The notes beneath the pieces are model-generated. The model did no database searches. It saw only the letters and a list, made by a program, of their open reading frames with translations, and had not been told where the DNA came from. Source: Bradyrhizobium sp. (lineage in GTDB: Bacteria > Pseudomonadota > Alphaproteobacteria > Rhizobiales > Xanthobacteraceae). From it: a stretch of DNA of 64,000 nucleotides. Location of the stretch: contig NZ_JALHLP010000011.1 of assembly GCF_022844465.1 (NCBI RefSeq), positions 62,001 to 126,000 on the forward strand, in the 5' to 3' direction. A program made the translations under genes and the position numbers. Shown one piece after another: positions 8,343-20,686 of this stretch (positions are counted from its first letter, which is position 1; every line of letters begins with the position of its first letter).

Positions 8343-11126
8343 TTAAGCCACGCTTCGGCGCGCAGGCTTTGCCTCGCCGTTGAACCTGGCTTTCAGAACC
8401 GCAACCGGCAGGTGTTCAAGCAGGTCGGACATCTGCAGCCGGTTGGTATCGCGGTCGGCGATGCCTTCCACGACGTAGCCTTGCACGTTCAGGGTGGCGT
8501 TGTATCGCGCTGGATTCGGCCAGCTTCGGCCATGGTCGGTGAACGCCGCGAACGATTTCGCCACCACGACGATCGCGGCGTCGAGACCCCGGCGCCGGGC
8601 GAATGCAATAAAATGATCCCGGTGGTCTCCCGCCACATTCAGCGGCGCGTACCCGCCTTGGGTAAAAACGTCGGCTATTTCCGTGCGCAGACGGAGCAGA
8701 TGCCTGGTCCAGGCGAATTTGAGATGGCCGCTTGGCCAATCCAGCGCCAGACGATTCCAATCCGGCCGTTCCAGCGCCTCCAACAGACGGGCCCGGGTAC
8801 CAAAATCGACCGGCCGCCGGTTATCCGGATCGACCAGCGAGAAGTCCCAGAGCTCGGTGCCCTGATAGAAGTCCGGAACTCCCGGCATCGTCGCCTTCAG
8901 CGTGATCTGGGTAAGCGAGTTCAGCGCGCCCAGCAATGAGAGGCGCTGCGCCAAGGCCTGGACAGAGCCCAGGAATTCGCTGGAAATCGACGGGTCGAGA
9001 ACCTTTTCGACAAAGTTGCTGACCCCCGCCTCATACGCCGAGTGAGGATTGAGCCAACTGGTTTCCTGCTTGCCCTCGCGCGCCGCCTTGAGCGCATATT
9101 CCTGCATCCGTTCCGTGAACGAAGCGTCTTCCGGCTGCCACGCTCCCAGCAGCGCCTGATAAAGCATGTACTCGAACGTCGTCGAAGGCGCGCGCATGTT
9201 TCCGTGAATTGTCAAATGCGGCGCGTTGGCGACCTTCCAGCGCGCCACCGCGCTCGCCCATTCTCCCGAAATTTCCGACAGCGCCATGATACGGGCGCGG
9301 GCGTCCTCGCCTCGCTTGGTGTCATGCGTCGCAGTGGCGGTCATGCCGTGCGGCCATTCATCGGCGCGCGCCCGCATCATCAGGTGAAAGTCCTCTACGG
9401 CGAGCGCCTTTGCCGCGGGATCGCCGCCGACTTCGTTGAGCGCCAGCAGGCGGTGGTAACGGTAGAACGCCGTGTCCTCGAGCGACTTGGCCATCATCGG
9501 GCCGGTGAATTGTTGCATCTTCAGGGCAAACCTCCGGACCCTGGGCGCGCTGTGAGCGGCACGTCCCGGTTTCGCCAGGTCCATCGTCAACGTATCCCGC
9601 AGGAAATCGAAAATGCCGTCATCGGCGGCAAACCAATCGGCGCGCGCTTGCTCGATCGTCTCCGCGATCAGCTGGCGGTCGTGGCCCGTTGCCACTGTTG
9701 AGGTCAGGTAGGTGCGATAGACCGGGAAGTGAAGCACGTAGAGTTCGAGCGCCTGGCGCAGGCTGTCGGCGGAATAGTCGCGGGTTGAGTAATGTCCGCT
9801 GGCGATCCGCGCCAAAAGCCGCGTCAGCACCGTGAATTCGCTGGTCAGCAGCGTCTCGAGCACGCGGCGCTTGGCTTGCTTGAGAACAGGCTCGAGCGTC
9901 GGCGGCTGGTTGCTGATCTGTCGCCAGATTTCGTCGAGCGGTTCAAGGCCGTCGCCGCAGGTCAATACCCTTGTGATCGCGTTCATCCATTCATAACCGG
10001 TGGTGCCGAAAACGCCGGCGAACGGCGGCAGACTCTCATGCTCGGCCAGAATCTTCTCGATCACCACGTAGAAGGGTCGGGCGCGGCCTTGCGCCTCGCG
10101 GATCAATCGGCGCAGGCGCTGGAAGTACTGGGCAGGATCGCGCAAGCCGTCGATGTGATCGAGCCGCAGACCCTGCAGCTTTCCTTCCCCGATCAACCGC
10201 TTGACCAGCCGATGCACCGCCTCGAACGTGCCGGCGTCCTCGATGCGCAGGCCGGCCAAGGTGTTGATGTCGAAGAACCGCCGATAGTTGATGTCGCTGG
10301 AGGCCAGCCGCCAGTGGCCGAGCCGGTAGTGCTGGCGTTCGAGCAGGTGGTGCAGTGCCAGCGTCGGACCGGGCCGATCCGGTCCGGCGCGATACGCGTT
10401 CAATCCACGGGCGATGATCTCGGCGCCGCCGGGGATTTCACGGAGTGCCGCCTGGAAGTCCGGCGCTTCCTTGCGGTTCGGGCTGCGTAGCCCCGGATAG
10501 CGCGACACCAGGGCCAGCATCGCTTTGCCGGGTGTGGTCTGCTCGGCATCTGCATGCTTGACGATGGTTCGCAGGATTTCGCCGTAGCGTTGAGGGGCGA
10601 TCGGCAGTCGATGCTCGAAATACCACGCCGAGAAACTGCCTTCGTCGGGATCGTAGCGCAACGCGATTTCGCCCTGCTCAAGCGCATCACCGTAGGACGA
10701 GCCAATGATCGGCAGCAGCACGCCGCCTCGAGGGCGATGCGGCAACTGCTCCCAGTCGATGTCAAAGGAGGCGGCATGGGGCGAGGCCTGACCCCATTCC
10801 AGCACGTCGAGCCACCACGGGTTGTCCGCGAAGTGAACGCCGACATGGTTGGGCACGAAATCAAGGATCAGACCGAGGTCGTGCTGCCGCAGCGCGGCGC
10901 TGAGCCGCTCGAACCCGGCTTCGCCGCCAAGCTCGGGGTTGAAGCCGGCGTGGTCGGTAACGTCGTATCCATGCGTGCTGCCCTTGCGGGCGCACATGAA
11001 GGGCGATGCATAGAGATGCGTGACCCCTAGCGCCTTCAGATACGGCACCACCTCCGCAGCAGCATCGAAATCGAAACGCGCCGATAATTGCAGCCGGTAA
11101 GTCGCGATCGGGATCGCCGGGGGCAT
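8343..11126 (-). CDS. treY: Malto-oligosyltrehalose synthase (TreY)
   Basis: 927 residues. TreY, a GH13 enzyme, isomerises the reducing-end alpha-1,4 bond of a maltodextrin to alpha,alpha-1,1, giving maltooligosyl trehalose for TreZ. It opens with the typical ATYRLQLSARFDFDAA, followed by YASPFMCARKGSTHGYDV and DFVPNHVGV. The nucleophile region GLRLDHIDGLRDP and the acid/base region FYVVIEKILAEHE are intact. ATG 11126 starts four bases after the treZ stop, so it is probably translationally coupled. The frame is open 49 codons further upstream but that part is treZ sequence read in another frame. It is the last gene of the treS-glgB-glgX-treZ-treY operon. Confidence 0.94.
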   Translation of the reverse strand: MPPAIPIATYRLQLSARFDFDAAAEVVPYLKALGVTHLYASPFMCARKGSTHGYDVTDHAGFNPELGGEAGFERLSAALRQHDLGLILDFVPNHVGVHFADNPWWLDVLEWGQASPHAASFDIDWEQLPHRPRGGVLLPIIGSSYGDALEQGEIALRYDPDEGSFSAWYFEHRLPIAPQRYGEILRTIVKHADAEQTTPGKAMLALVSRYPGLRSPNRKEAPDFQAALREIPGGAEIIARGLNAYRAGPDRPGPTLALHHLLERQHYRLGHWRLASSDINYRRFFDINTLAGLRIEDAGTFEAVHRLVKRLIGEGKLQGLRLDHIDGLRDPAQYFQRLRRLIREAQGRARPFYVVIEKILAEHESLPPFAGVFGTTGYEWMNAITRVLTCGDGLEPLDEIWRQISNQPPTLEPVLKQAKRRVLETLLTSEFTVLTRLLARIASGHYSTRDYSADSLRQALELYVLHFPVYRTYLTSTVATGHDRQLIAETIEQARADWFAADDGIFDFLRDTLTMDLAKPGRAAHSAPRVRRFALKMQQFTGPMMAKSLEDTAFYRYHRLLALNEVGGDPAAKALAVEDFHLMMRARADEWPHGMTATATHDTKRGEDARARIMALSEISGEWASAVARWKVANAPHLTIHGNMRAPSTTFEYMLYQALLGAWQPEDASFTERMQEYALKAAREGKQETSWLNPHSAYEAGVSNFVEKVLDPSISSEFLGSVQALAQRLSLLGALNSLTQITLKATMPGVPDFYQGTELWDFSLVDPDNRRPVDFGTRARLLEALERPDWNRLALDWPSGHLKFAWTRHLLRLRTEIADVFTQGGYAPLNVAGDHRDHFIAFARRRGLDAAIVVVAKSFAAFTDHGRSWPNPARYNATLNVQGYVVEGIADRDTNRLQMSDLLEHLPVAVLKARFNGEAKPARRSVA

Positions 11127-11130
11127 TTTG

Positions 11131-12885
11131 CTATCCCATGCGCCAGAGCACCGACCATGGCGGGACGCCATCGCTCGACTCGCGGCCCCAGATGGCGGTT
11201 CCCGGATAGGCATCGGCGGGTCGGTTGACGGCCCGGTCCGACAGGTTGGCGGTGAGATTAAGGATGGCGCCATCGCCCATTCGCCAGGTTGCAGTCAGCA
11301 GCCGGTCGGCGGCGCGGGCCTCGCCGAAGGCGGCGCCAGCCAGCCGTGGGACGATCTGCTCTCGCCGGATCCGCAACAGCTCCAGCACCAGCGTAAGTCG
11401 CTTGCGCGCCGCCGGGGTGTCGAGGCTGTCCCAGTCGAGCACCGCGCGGTCGCGGGACGACGGGTCCAGCGCATCGGGGACCTCGTCGCCGAACTCGTCA
11501 TAGGCCCAGGCATATTCGGCGCGGCGGCCGGCGCGGACGGCGTCGGCGAGTTCGCCCTTGAAATCGCAGAAGAACGGGAAGGGCGCCGCCGAGCCCCATT
11601 CCTCGCCCATGAACAGCATCGGAACGGCGGGCGCCAGCAGCAGCACCGCCAGCGCGGCCTCGATCGCCTGCGCATCTGCCTGGCCTTCCAGCCGGTCGCC
11701 CAGCGCGCGATTTCCGATCTGGTCGTGGTTCTGCAGAAAGTTGATAAAGGCCGCGGGCGCCAGGTGGCCGCTCGGCTCGCCGCGCCTGTCGCCGCGAAAC
11801 GCCGAAACTTCGCCCTGGTAGATGAAGCCCGAGGCCAGGGTGCGGGCAATGTCGGACATCGGCGAGCGCTGGTAGTCGGCATAGTAGCCCCGGCTTTCGC
11901 CGGTCAGCAGCACGCGCCACGCATGATGGTAGTCGTCGTTCCACTGCGCGCGGTATTTTCCCTGCGGCGGGTCCTGATCCGCATCCAGCAGGCTGGCGCG
12001 GTTATCGCCGTTCTCCAGCACCAGGTGAATCTGGCGGCCGGCTTCGCCTGCGAGTCGGCCGGCGGCGGCGCTGATATCGTGCAGCAGCGACAATCCCCCG
12101 GGCTCGACGATGCTGTTGACGGCATCGAGCCGCAGCCCGTCGAACCGGTAATCGCGCAGCCAATGCAGCGCGTTATCGATCGCGAAGGCGCGCACTTCGG
12201 GCACGCGATAATCGATCGCGGATCCCCACGGCGTCTGCGCCTGCGTGAAGAAGTCAGGCGCGTAGCGGCCGAGGAAATTTCCTTCCGGGCCGAAATGGTT
12301 ATAGACCACGTCGAGCATCACCATCAGCCCGCGCAGATGCGCCTCGTCGATCAGCGTCTTCAGTTCCTCCGGCCGGCCATAGGCGCTGTCGGGCGCGTAC
12401 CACAGCACGCCGTCATAGCCCCAGTTGCGCGCGCCGGCGAAATCCGCCAGCGGCATCAATTCAAGCGCTGTGACGCCGGTCCGCACCAGGTGGTCGAGCT
12501 TGTCGATCATCGCGCGATAGCTGCCCTCGCGGGTGAAGGTGCCGACATGGGCTTCGACAATGACCGCTTCCTGCCACGGCCGCCCGCGCCACGCCCTGGC
12601 TCGCCACGGGAAGGCGCCATGGTCGATCACCTCGCTCGGACCAAACACGTCGTCGGGTTGAAACGCCGATGCCGGGTCCGGGACGTCGATCTCATCGTCA
12701 ATACGAAACCTGTAGCGGGCGCCGGCCTTCACGCCTGGGATGTCCGCGGTGAACCATCCGTCCTCGCTGCGCCGCATCGCCTGGCGCTCACCAATTAGTA
12801 CATCGACGCGCTCGGCTGCCGGCGCCCAGAGCCGAAATTGCACGCCCGCCTTGGTCAGGACAGGCCCGAATGGCCGGTCGCTCAT
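11131..12885 (-). CDS. treZ: Malto-oligosyltrehalose trehalohydrolase (TreZ)
   Basis: 584 residues. TreZ, a GH13 enzyme, hydrolyses the alpha-1,4 bond next to the trehalosyl end made by TreY, releasing free trehalose. An N-terminal CBM48-like beta domain (VQFRLWAPAAERVDV) precedes the barrel. Catalytic-site stretches are RFDGLRLDAVNSI (nucleophile Asp), IHLVLENGDN (acid Glu) and FLQNHDQIGNR (third Asp). ATG 12885 overlaps the glgX stop by four bases (ATGA), a sign of coupled translation. It is complete and the usual size. Confidence 0.94.
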   Translation of the reverse strand: MSDRPFGPVLTKAGVQFRLWAPAAERVDVLIGERQAMRRSEDGWFTADIPGVKAGARYRFRIDDEIDVPDPASAFQPDDVFGPSEVIDHGAFPWRARAWRGRPWQEAVIVEAHVGTFTREGSYRAMIDKLDHLVRTGVTALELMPLADFAGARNWGYDGVLWYAPDSAYGRPEELKTLIDEAHLRGLMVMLDVVYNHFGPEGNFLGRYAPDFFTQAQTPWGSAIDYRVPEVRAFAIDNALHWLRDYRFDGLRLDAVNSIVEPGGLSLLHDISAAAGRLAGEAGRQIHLVLENGDNRASLLDADQDPPQGKYRAQWNDDYHHAWRVLLTGESRGYYADYQRSPMSDIARTLASGFIYQGEVSAFRGDRRGEPSGHLAPAAFINFLQNHDQIGNRALGDRLEGQADAQAIEAALAVLLLAPAVPMLFMGEEWGSAAPFPFFCDFKGELADAVRAGRRAEYAWAYDEFGDEVPDALDPSSRDRAVLDWDSLDTPAARKRLTLVLELLRIRREQIVPRLAGAAFGEARAADRLLTATWRMGDGAILNLTANLSDRAVNRPADAYPGTAIWGRESSDGVPPWSVLWRMG

Positions 12886-14957
12886 GCTGCACCCGCAAAA
12901 GCAAGCACCGAGCGCGGCGGCGCACGGGTCTCGGCGCCGGAAGGGAGGCTCGCGGGAGCTTGTGAGGATTCAGCGGTGTTCAGTACCTGCTGCCAGCTCT
13001 GGTACTCAGGCATCCTGGGCAACGTGAAGGCGATCTCCTCGGGCGCGGCGTTCAGCACGATAAAGATCGGCGCCTGCCCGGGTTCCACCGGTCCAAGCAC
13101 ATAGGCGAGAAAACGGCCTTCCGGAAAGTTCCAGTCGGCTTCCTGCATCTCCTCGGCTGCCGGCGTTAGCCACAACACCCCGTAAGAGCCGTCGGCGCGA
13201 CGCCCGTCGAGCCAGCGCTGGCAACGAATCTGCCCAAACCGCCGGCGCAGTTCGCTCATGTGTCCGACAAACCCGGTGAGGTCCTCGCCTTCCTTGCCGA
13301 GATGATCCCAGTCGACCCATCCAATGTCGTTGTCCTGGCAATAGGCGTTGTTGTTGCCGGCTTGCGAATTGCCAACCTCGTCGCCGGCCAGCATCAGCGG
13401 GGTGCCCTGGGCGAGGAACAGGCAGGCAAGTTGATTCTTGCGGAGCTGTCGCCGCAGCGCGTTGATCGCTGCATCGCTGGTCGGGCCTTCATGGCCGCAA
13501 TTGTTGCTGTGATTGTCGCTTGAGCCGTCGCGATTGTCCTCGCCGTTGGCCTCGTTGTGCTTCTCGTTGTAGCTGAACAGGTCGGCGAGCGTGAAGCCGT
13601 CATGAACCGTCACGTGGTTGATGCTGGCGCGCGGGGCGCGGCCGTCGTGATGGAACAGGTCGGAGGAGGCGGTCATGCGCCGCGACACCTCGCCGATGAG
13701 GCTGCCTTCGCCGCTCCAGTAGCGTCGCATCGCGCTGCGATAGCGGTCGTTCCATTCCGACCATTGCGACGGAAACGCGCCGACTTGATAGCCACCCATG
13801 CCGAGGTCCCAGGGTTCGGCGACCAGCTTGACGGTCGAGAGTACCGGGTCCTGGCGCACTGCAGTCAGGAACGCTGCGTTGCGATCGTACCCGTTCGGTC
13901 CCCGCGCCAGCGTGGTGGCGAGGTCAAAGCGGAAGCCGTCGACGTGACAAACCTCGACCCAGTACCGGAGCGAATCCATCACCATCTGCAACACGCGCGG
14001 GTGGGTGAGGTTGACCGAGCTGCCGCAGCCCGTGAAATCATCGTAGTATCGCGGGTTGTCCGGCTTGAGCCAGTAGTAGGATGCGTTGTCGATGCCGCGG
14101 AACGACAGCGTCGGGCCAAGATGATTGCCTTCGGCGGTGTGGTTGTAGACGACGTCGAGCATCACCTCGATGCCGGCGTCGTGAAGTCGGGCAACGGTGG
14201 TGCGGAAGGCGTCCAGCGCGTTGTCCTGGGCGTATCGCGGCTCCGGAGCAAAGAATGCCAGCGTGTTGTAACCCCAGTAGTTTGAAAGCTTCTTCTCGAC
14301 CAGCACGCGGTCGTCGATCAGTCCGTGGATCGGCAACAGCTCGATGGTGGTGACGCCGAGGCGCTTGAGATGGTCGATCATCGCGGGTGAGGAAAGCCCG
14401 CCATAGGTGCCGCGCAGGCCGGGCGGCACATCGCCGCGCTTTTGCGTCAGACCCTTGACGTGGGCTTCGTAAATGACGGTGTCTTCCCAGGCAATGTTCG
14501 GGCGCATCTCGCGCCGTCCCCAATTGAAAGTCTCGTCGACCACGACCGCCTTCGGCATGCCGCGCGCATTGTCGCGCCGGTCGAACGAGAGATCCTCGCG
14601 AGCACTGCCGGCGCGGTAGCCGAAATGCGCGTCGCTCCACACCAGCCGGCCGGCGAGCCGCCTGGCATAGGGGTCGAGCAGCAACTTGTTGGGATTGAAG
14701 CGGTGGCCGCGCTCCGGCTCATAGGGTCCATGAACGCGATAGCCGTAAAGCTGCCCCGGCGAGACATCGTTGACGTAGACGTGCCAGACATCCTCGCTAC
14801 GCGCAGGCAATTCAATTCGTTCGAGTTCGCGGCGGCCTTGGCTGTCGAACAGGCAAAGCTCGACCTTGGCGGCATTGGCCGAGAACAGCGCAAAATTGGT
14901 ACCCCGGCCGTCCCAGCTTGCGCCGAGATGCGCTGGGCTTCCCGTTGACAATCGCAT
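12882..14957 (-). CDS. glgX: Glycogen debranching enzyme (GlgX)
   Basis: 691 residues. GlgX-type isoamylases hydrolyse alpha-1,6 branches of glycogen or limit dextrins, supplying linear maltodextrins. The N-terminal domain (HLGASWDGRGTNFALFSANA) is the CBM48 type. The barrel carries VDGFRFDLATTLAR (nucleophile), VKLVAEPWDLG (acid/base) and NHVTVHDGFTLADL (Asp). In this operon the linear chains would feed TreY/TreZ. The start at 14957 lies two bases after the glgB stop. Length is near the usual 650-760. Confidence 0.93.
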   Translation of the reverse strand: MRLSTGSPAHLGASWDGRGTNFALFSANAAKVELCLFDSQGRRELERIELPARSEDVWHVYVNDVSPGQLYGYRVHGPYEPERGHRFNPNKLLLDPYARRLAGRLVWSDAHFGYRAGSAREDLSFDRRDNARGMPKAVVVDETFNWGRREMRPNIAWEDTVIYEAHVKGLTQKRGDVPPGLRGTYGGLSSPAMIDHLKRLGVTTIELLPIHGLIDDRVLVEKKLSNYWGYNTLAFFAPEPRYAQDNALDAFRTTVARLHDAGIEVMLDVVYNHTAEGNHLGPTLSFRGIDNASYYWLKPDNPRYYDDFTGCGSSVNLTHPRVLQMVMDSLRYWVEVCHVDGFRFDLATTLARGPNGYDRNAAFLTAVRQDPVLSTVKLVAEPWDLGMGGYQVGAFPSQWSEWNDRYRSAMRRYWSGEGSLIGEVSRRMTASSDLFHHDGRAPRASINHVTVHDGFTLADLFSYNEKHNEANGEDNRDGSSDNHSNNCGHEGPTSDAAINALRRQLRKNQLACLFLAQGTPLMLAGDEVGNSQAGNNNAYCQDNDIGWVDWDHLGKEGEDLTGFVGHMSELRRRFGQIRCQRWLDGRRADGSYGVLWLTPAAEEMQEADWNFPEGRFLAYVLGPVEPGQAPIFIVLNAAPEEIAFTLPRMPEYQSWQQVLNTAESSQAPASLPSGAETRAPPRSVLAFAGAA

Positions 14958-14959
14958 GG

Positions 14960-17103
14960 TCAGGTTTCCGGCACGAGAAAGATGGCGGCGAGCGGCGGAA
15001 GGGTCAGGTTGAGCTCGGGTATGTTAGCCTCCAGTGTGTGAACGGTGCCGGTGTTGCCGACGTTGCTGCCGCCGTAAAAGGCGGAGTCCGAATTGAGCGC
15101 TTCCTTCCACGCGCCGGCAAATGGCACCCGAACGCGGTAGTTGTATTGGACGTTCGGCGAGAAATTCACGACGACAAGGCAACGCGCCCGCGGGTCGAAC
15201 CCCCGGCGTATCCAGGCAAAAACGTTGTTGCCGGAATCATGGGTGACAACCCATTCAAACCCGGCCTGATTGCAGTCCATCTCGTGCAGCGCCGGCAGGT
15301 CGCGATAAAGTCGGTTGAGATCGCGGATCAGGGACTGGACGCCGGCATGGGCCGGCTGCCGCGTCAGGTGCCAATCCAGCGATTGATCGTGGTTCCATTC
15401 ACGTTCCTGGCCGAATTCGCAACCCATGAACATCAGCTTTTTGCCGGGATGGCCGAACATGAAGCTGTAATAGGCGCGCAGATTCGCGAAGCGCTGCCAG
15501 TCGTCGCCGGGCATCCGGCCGAGGATCGAACGCTTGCCGTGCACGACCTCGTCGTGGGACAGCGGCAGGATGAAGTTTTCCGAGAACGCATAGTGCAGGC
15601 CGAACAGGACATCGCCATGGTGGTGTTTGCGATACACCGGGTCCTTGCCGATGTAATTCAGCGTGTCGTGCATCCAGCCCATGTTCCATTTGTAGCCGAA
15701 GCCGAGTCCGCCATGCTCCACCGGCCGCGACACCTCCGGCCACGAGGTGGACTCTTCCGCCGCTGTGGTGGCGTTTGGGAATTCTCCGAACAGCTCGGTA
15801 TTGAAACGGCGCAGGAAAGCGACGGCTTCAAGGTTCTCCCGGCCACCGTGCTGGTTCGGGATCCATTCCCCGGCCGGTCGGCTGTAGTCGAGATAGAGCA
15901 TCGAGGCGACGGCATCGACGCGCAGGCCGTCAATGCCGTAACGATCGAGCCAGAACAGCGCGTTCGACACCAGGAAGTTGACCACTTCGGTGCGGCCGTA
16001 ATTGTAGATCAGCGTGCCCCAGTCGAAGTGGCGGCCCTGCCGCGGATTGGCGTGCTCGTAAAGCGCAGTGCCGTCGAAATAGCCGAGGCCGTGCGGATCA
16101 TCGGGAAAATGTCCGGGCACCCAATCGAGCCACACTGCAAGCCCTTCGCGATGGCAGGCGTCGACCAGCGCTGAGAAATCTTCGGGTGGGCCGAACCGGC
16201 TGGTCGGCGCGTACAGGCCGGTCGGCTGGTAGCCCCATGATCCGTCGAACGGATGCTCGCTGACCGGCAGGAACTCGACATGGGTGAAGCCGAGATCGCG
16301 CACATAGGCCGGCAGCTGTTCGGCGAGTTCGCGATAGCTCAGCCATTCGTTGTTGCCCTTGCGCCGCCAAGAGCCGAGATGGACCTCGTAGATAGAGACG
16401 GGGGCCTGCAGCGCGTTGACGGAAGAGGGCGCCGGGCGCGGCCGCGGAATCCTGGCTTGATCGACCACGATCGAGGCGGTGCTGGGGCGCACTTCCGCGG
16501 CAAAGGCAAGCGGGTCTGATTTCAGTGGCAGGTGCCGCCCGTCGGCGGCAATGATCTCGAACTTGTAGCGGTCGCCGGCGCGTGCATGCGGGACGAATAG
16601 CTCCCAATAGCCGACGCCGCGCACGCGCATCGGATGACGCCGCGCGTTCCAGTAGTTGAAGTCGCCGACCACGCTGACGCCTCTGGCGTTCGGCGCCAGC
16701 ACCACGAACGAAACCCCCGCGACGCCATCGAGCGTCATCGGATGCGCGCCGAGCTTGTCGTAGATCCGGCGGTGGGTACCTTCGCCCAGCAAGTGCAGGT
16801 CGAACTCGCTCAGGACGGGGGGAAAGCGATAGGGGTCATCAAGATCGACGACATGGTCGCCGAAGCGGGCGCGCAGCCGGTATTTGGCGGCGCCGTTCGG
16901 CAGCGGGCCGGCGAACAGTCCGGCCTCGTGCAGTTTCGCCAGCGGCGCGGTTTCGCCGCGCTCGCCGACCGCCTCCACATTGGACGCGTCCGGCAGCAGG
17001 GCGCGCACGACCTGGCGGCCGCCTTCGCTGTGGCGACCGAGGTAGCGAAACGGGTCGGAATGCCTGCCTTCGATGATGGCGTAGGCCTCGTCGCTCAACC
17101 TGT

Positions 17104-17107
<4 letters not shown>
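14960..17107 (-). CDS. glgB: 1,4-alpha-glucan branching enzyme (GlgB)
   Basis: 715 residues. GlgB cuts alpha-1,4 chains and re-attaches them as alpha-1,6 branches. The N1 and N2 CBM48-like regions (about 1-240; SDPFRYLGRHSEGG, GARGVSVVGDFNYWN) come before the GH13 barrel, which carries DGLRVDAVASMLYLDYSR, AAEESTSWP and LPLSHDEVVHGK with the three catalytic acids. ATG 17107 overlaps the treS stop by four bases (ATGA); upstream open frame belongs to treS in another phase. Adjacent to a TreS-maltokinase it would fit the GlgE pathway, but GlgE itself is not seen here. Confidence 0.95.
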
Positions 17108-20481
<3,374 letters not shown>

Positions 20482-20686
20482 GGTGATGCCATGGCCATGG
20501 AAATGACGCTCCCGTTTCGTTGGCTGAATGGGAAACGTTCTGGACTTGGGTAGAAAGCCGTCCGGCGCGCTTTGGTTCCGTTGGGGAACCTGGTGTGGCC
20601 GGGGGCGTTACTCAAATCCATCCCCTTCCTGCATTGGGACAATTTCGCGACATCCGTGCGATGTTTGCGTGCAAAGTGCGTGCCGA
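20482..20686. other. Divergent treS-malQ control region
   Basis: 205 bp between the GTG of treS and the ATG of malQ. It holds an exact EcfG motif facing malQ at 20585. Facing treS, the best I found is GGAAC-N16-GCTT (20579-20555), which does not meet the consensus, so the operon promoter is not identified. Confidence 0.55.
20585..20609 (+). promoter_or_regulatory. EcfG-type stress promoter of malQ (exact GGAAC-N16-CGTT)
   Basis: GGAAC at 20585-20589 and CGTT at 20606-20609 with exactly 16 bases between: a perfect consensus match. The -10 ends 77 bases before the malQ ATG. It lies in the only intergenic space of the sugar cluster, which supports function. Confidence 0.68.

Noticed and set aside
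20555..20579. EcfG promoter facing treS (GGAAC-N16-GCTT)
   Set aside because: The -10 differs from CGTT at two of four bases.
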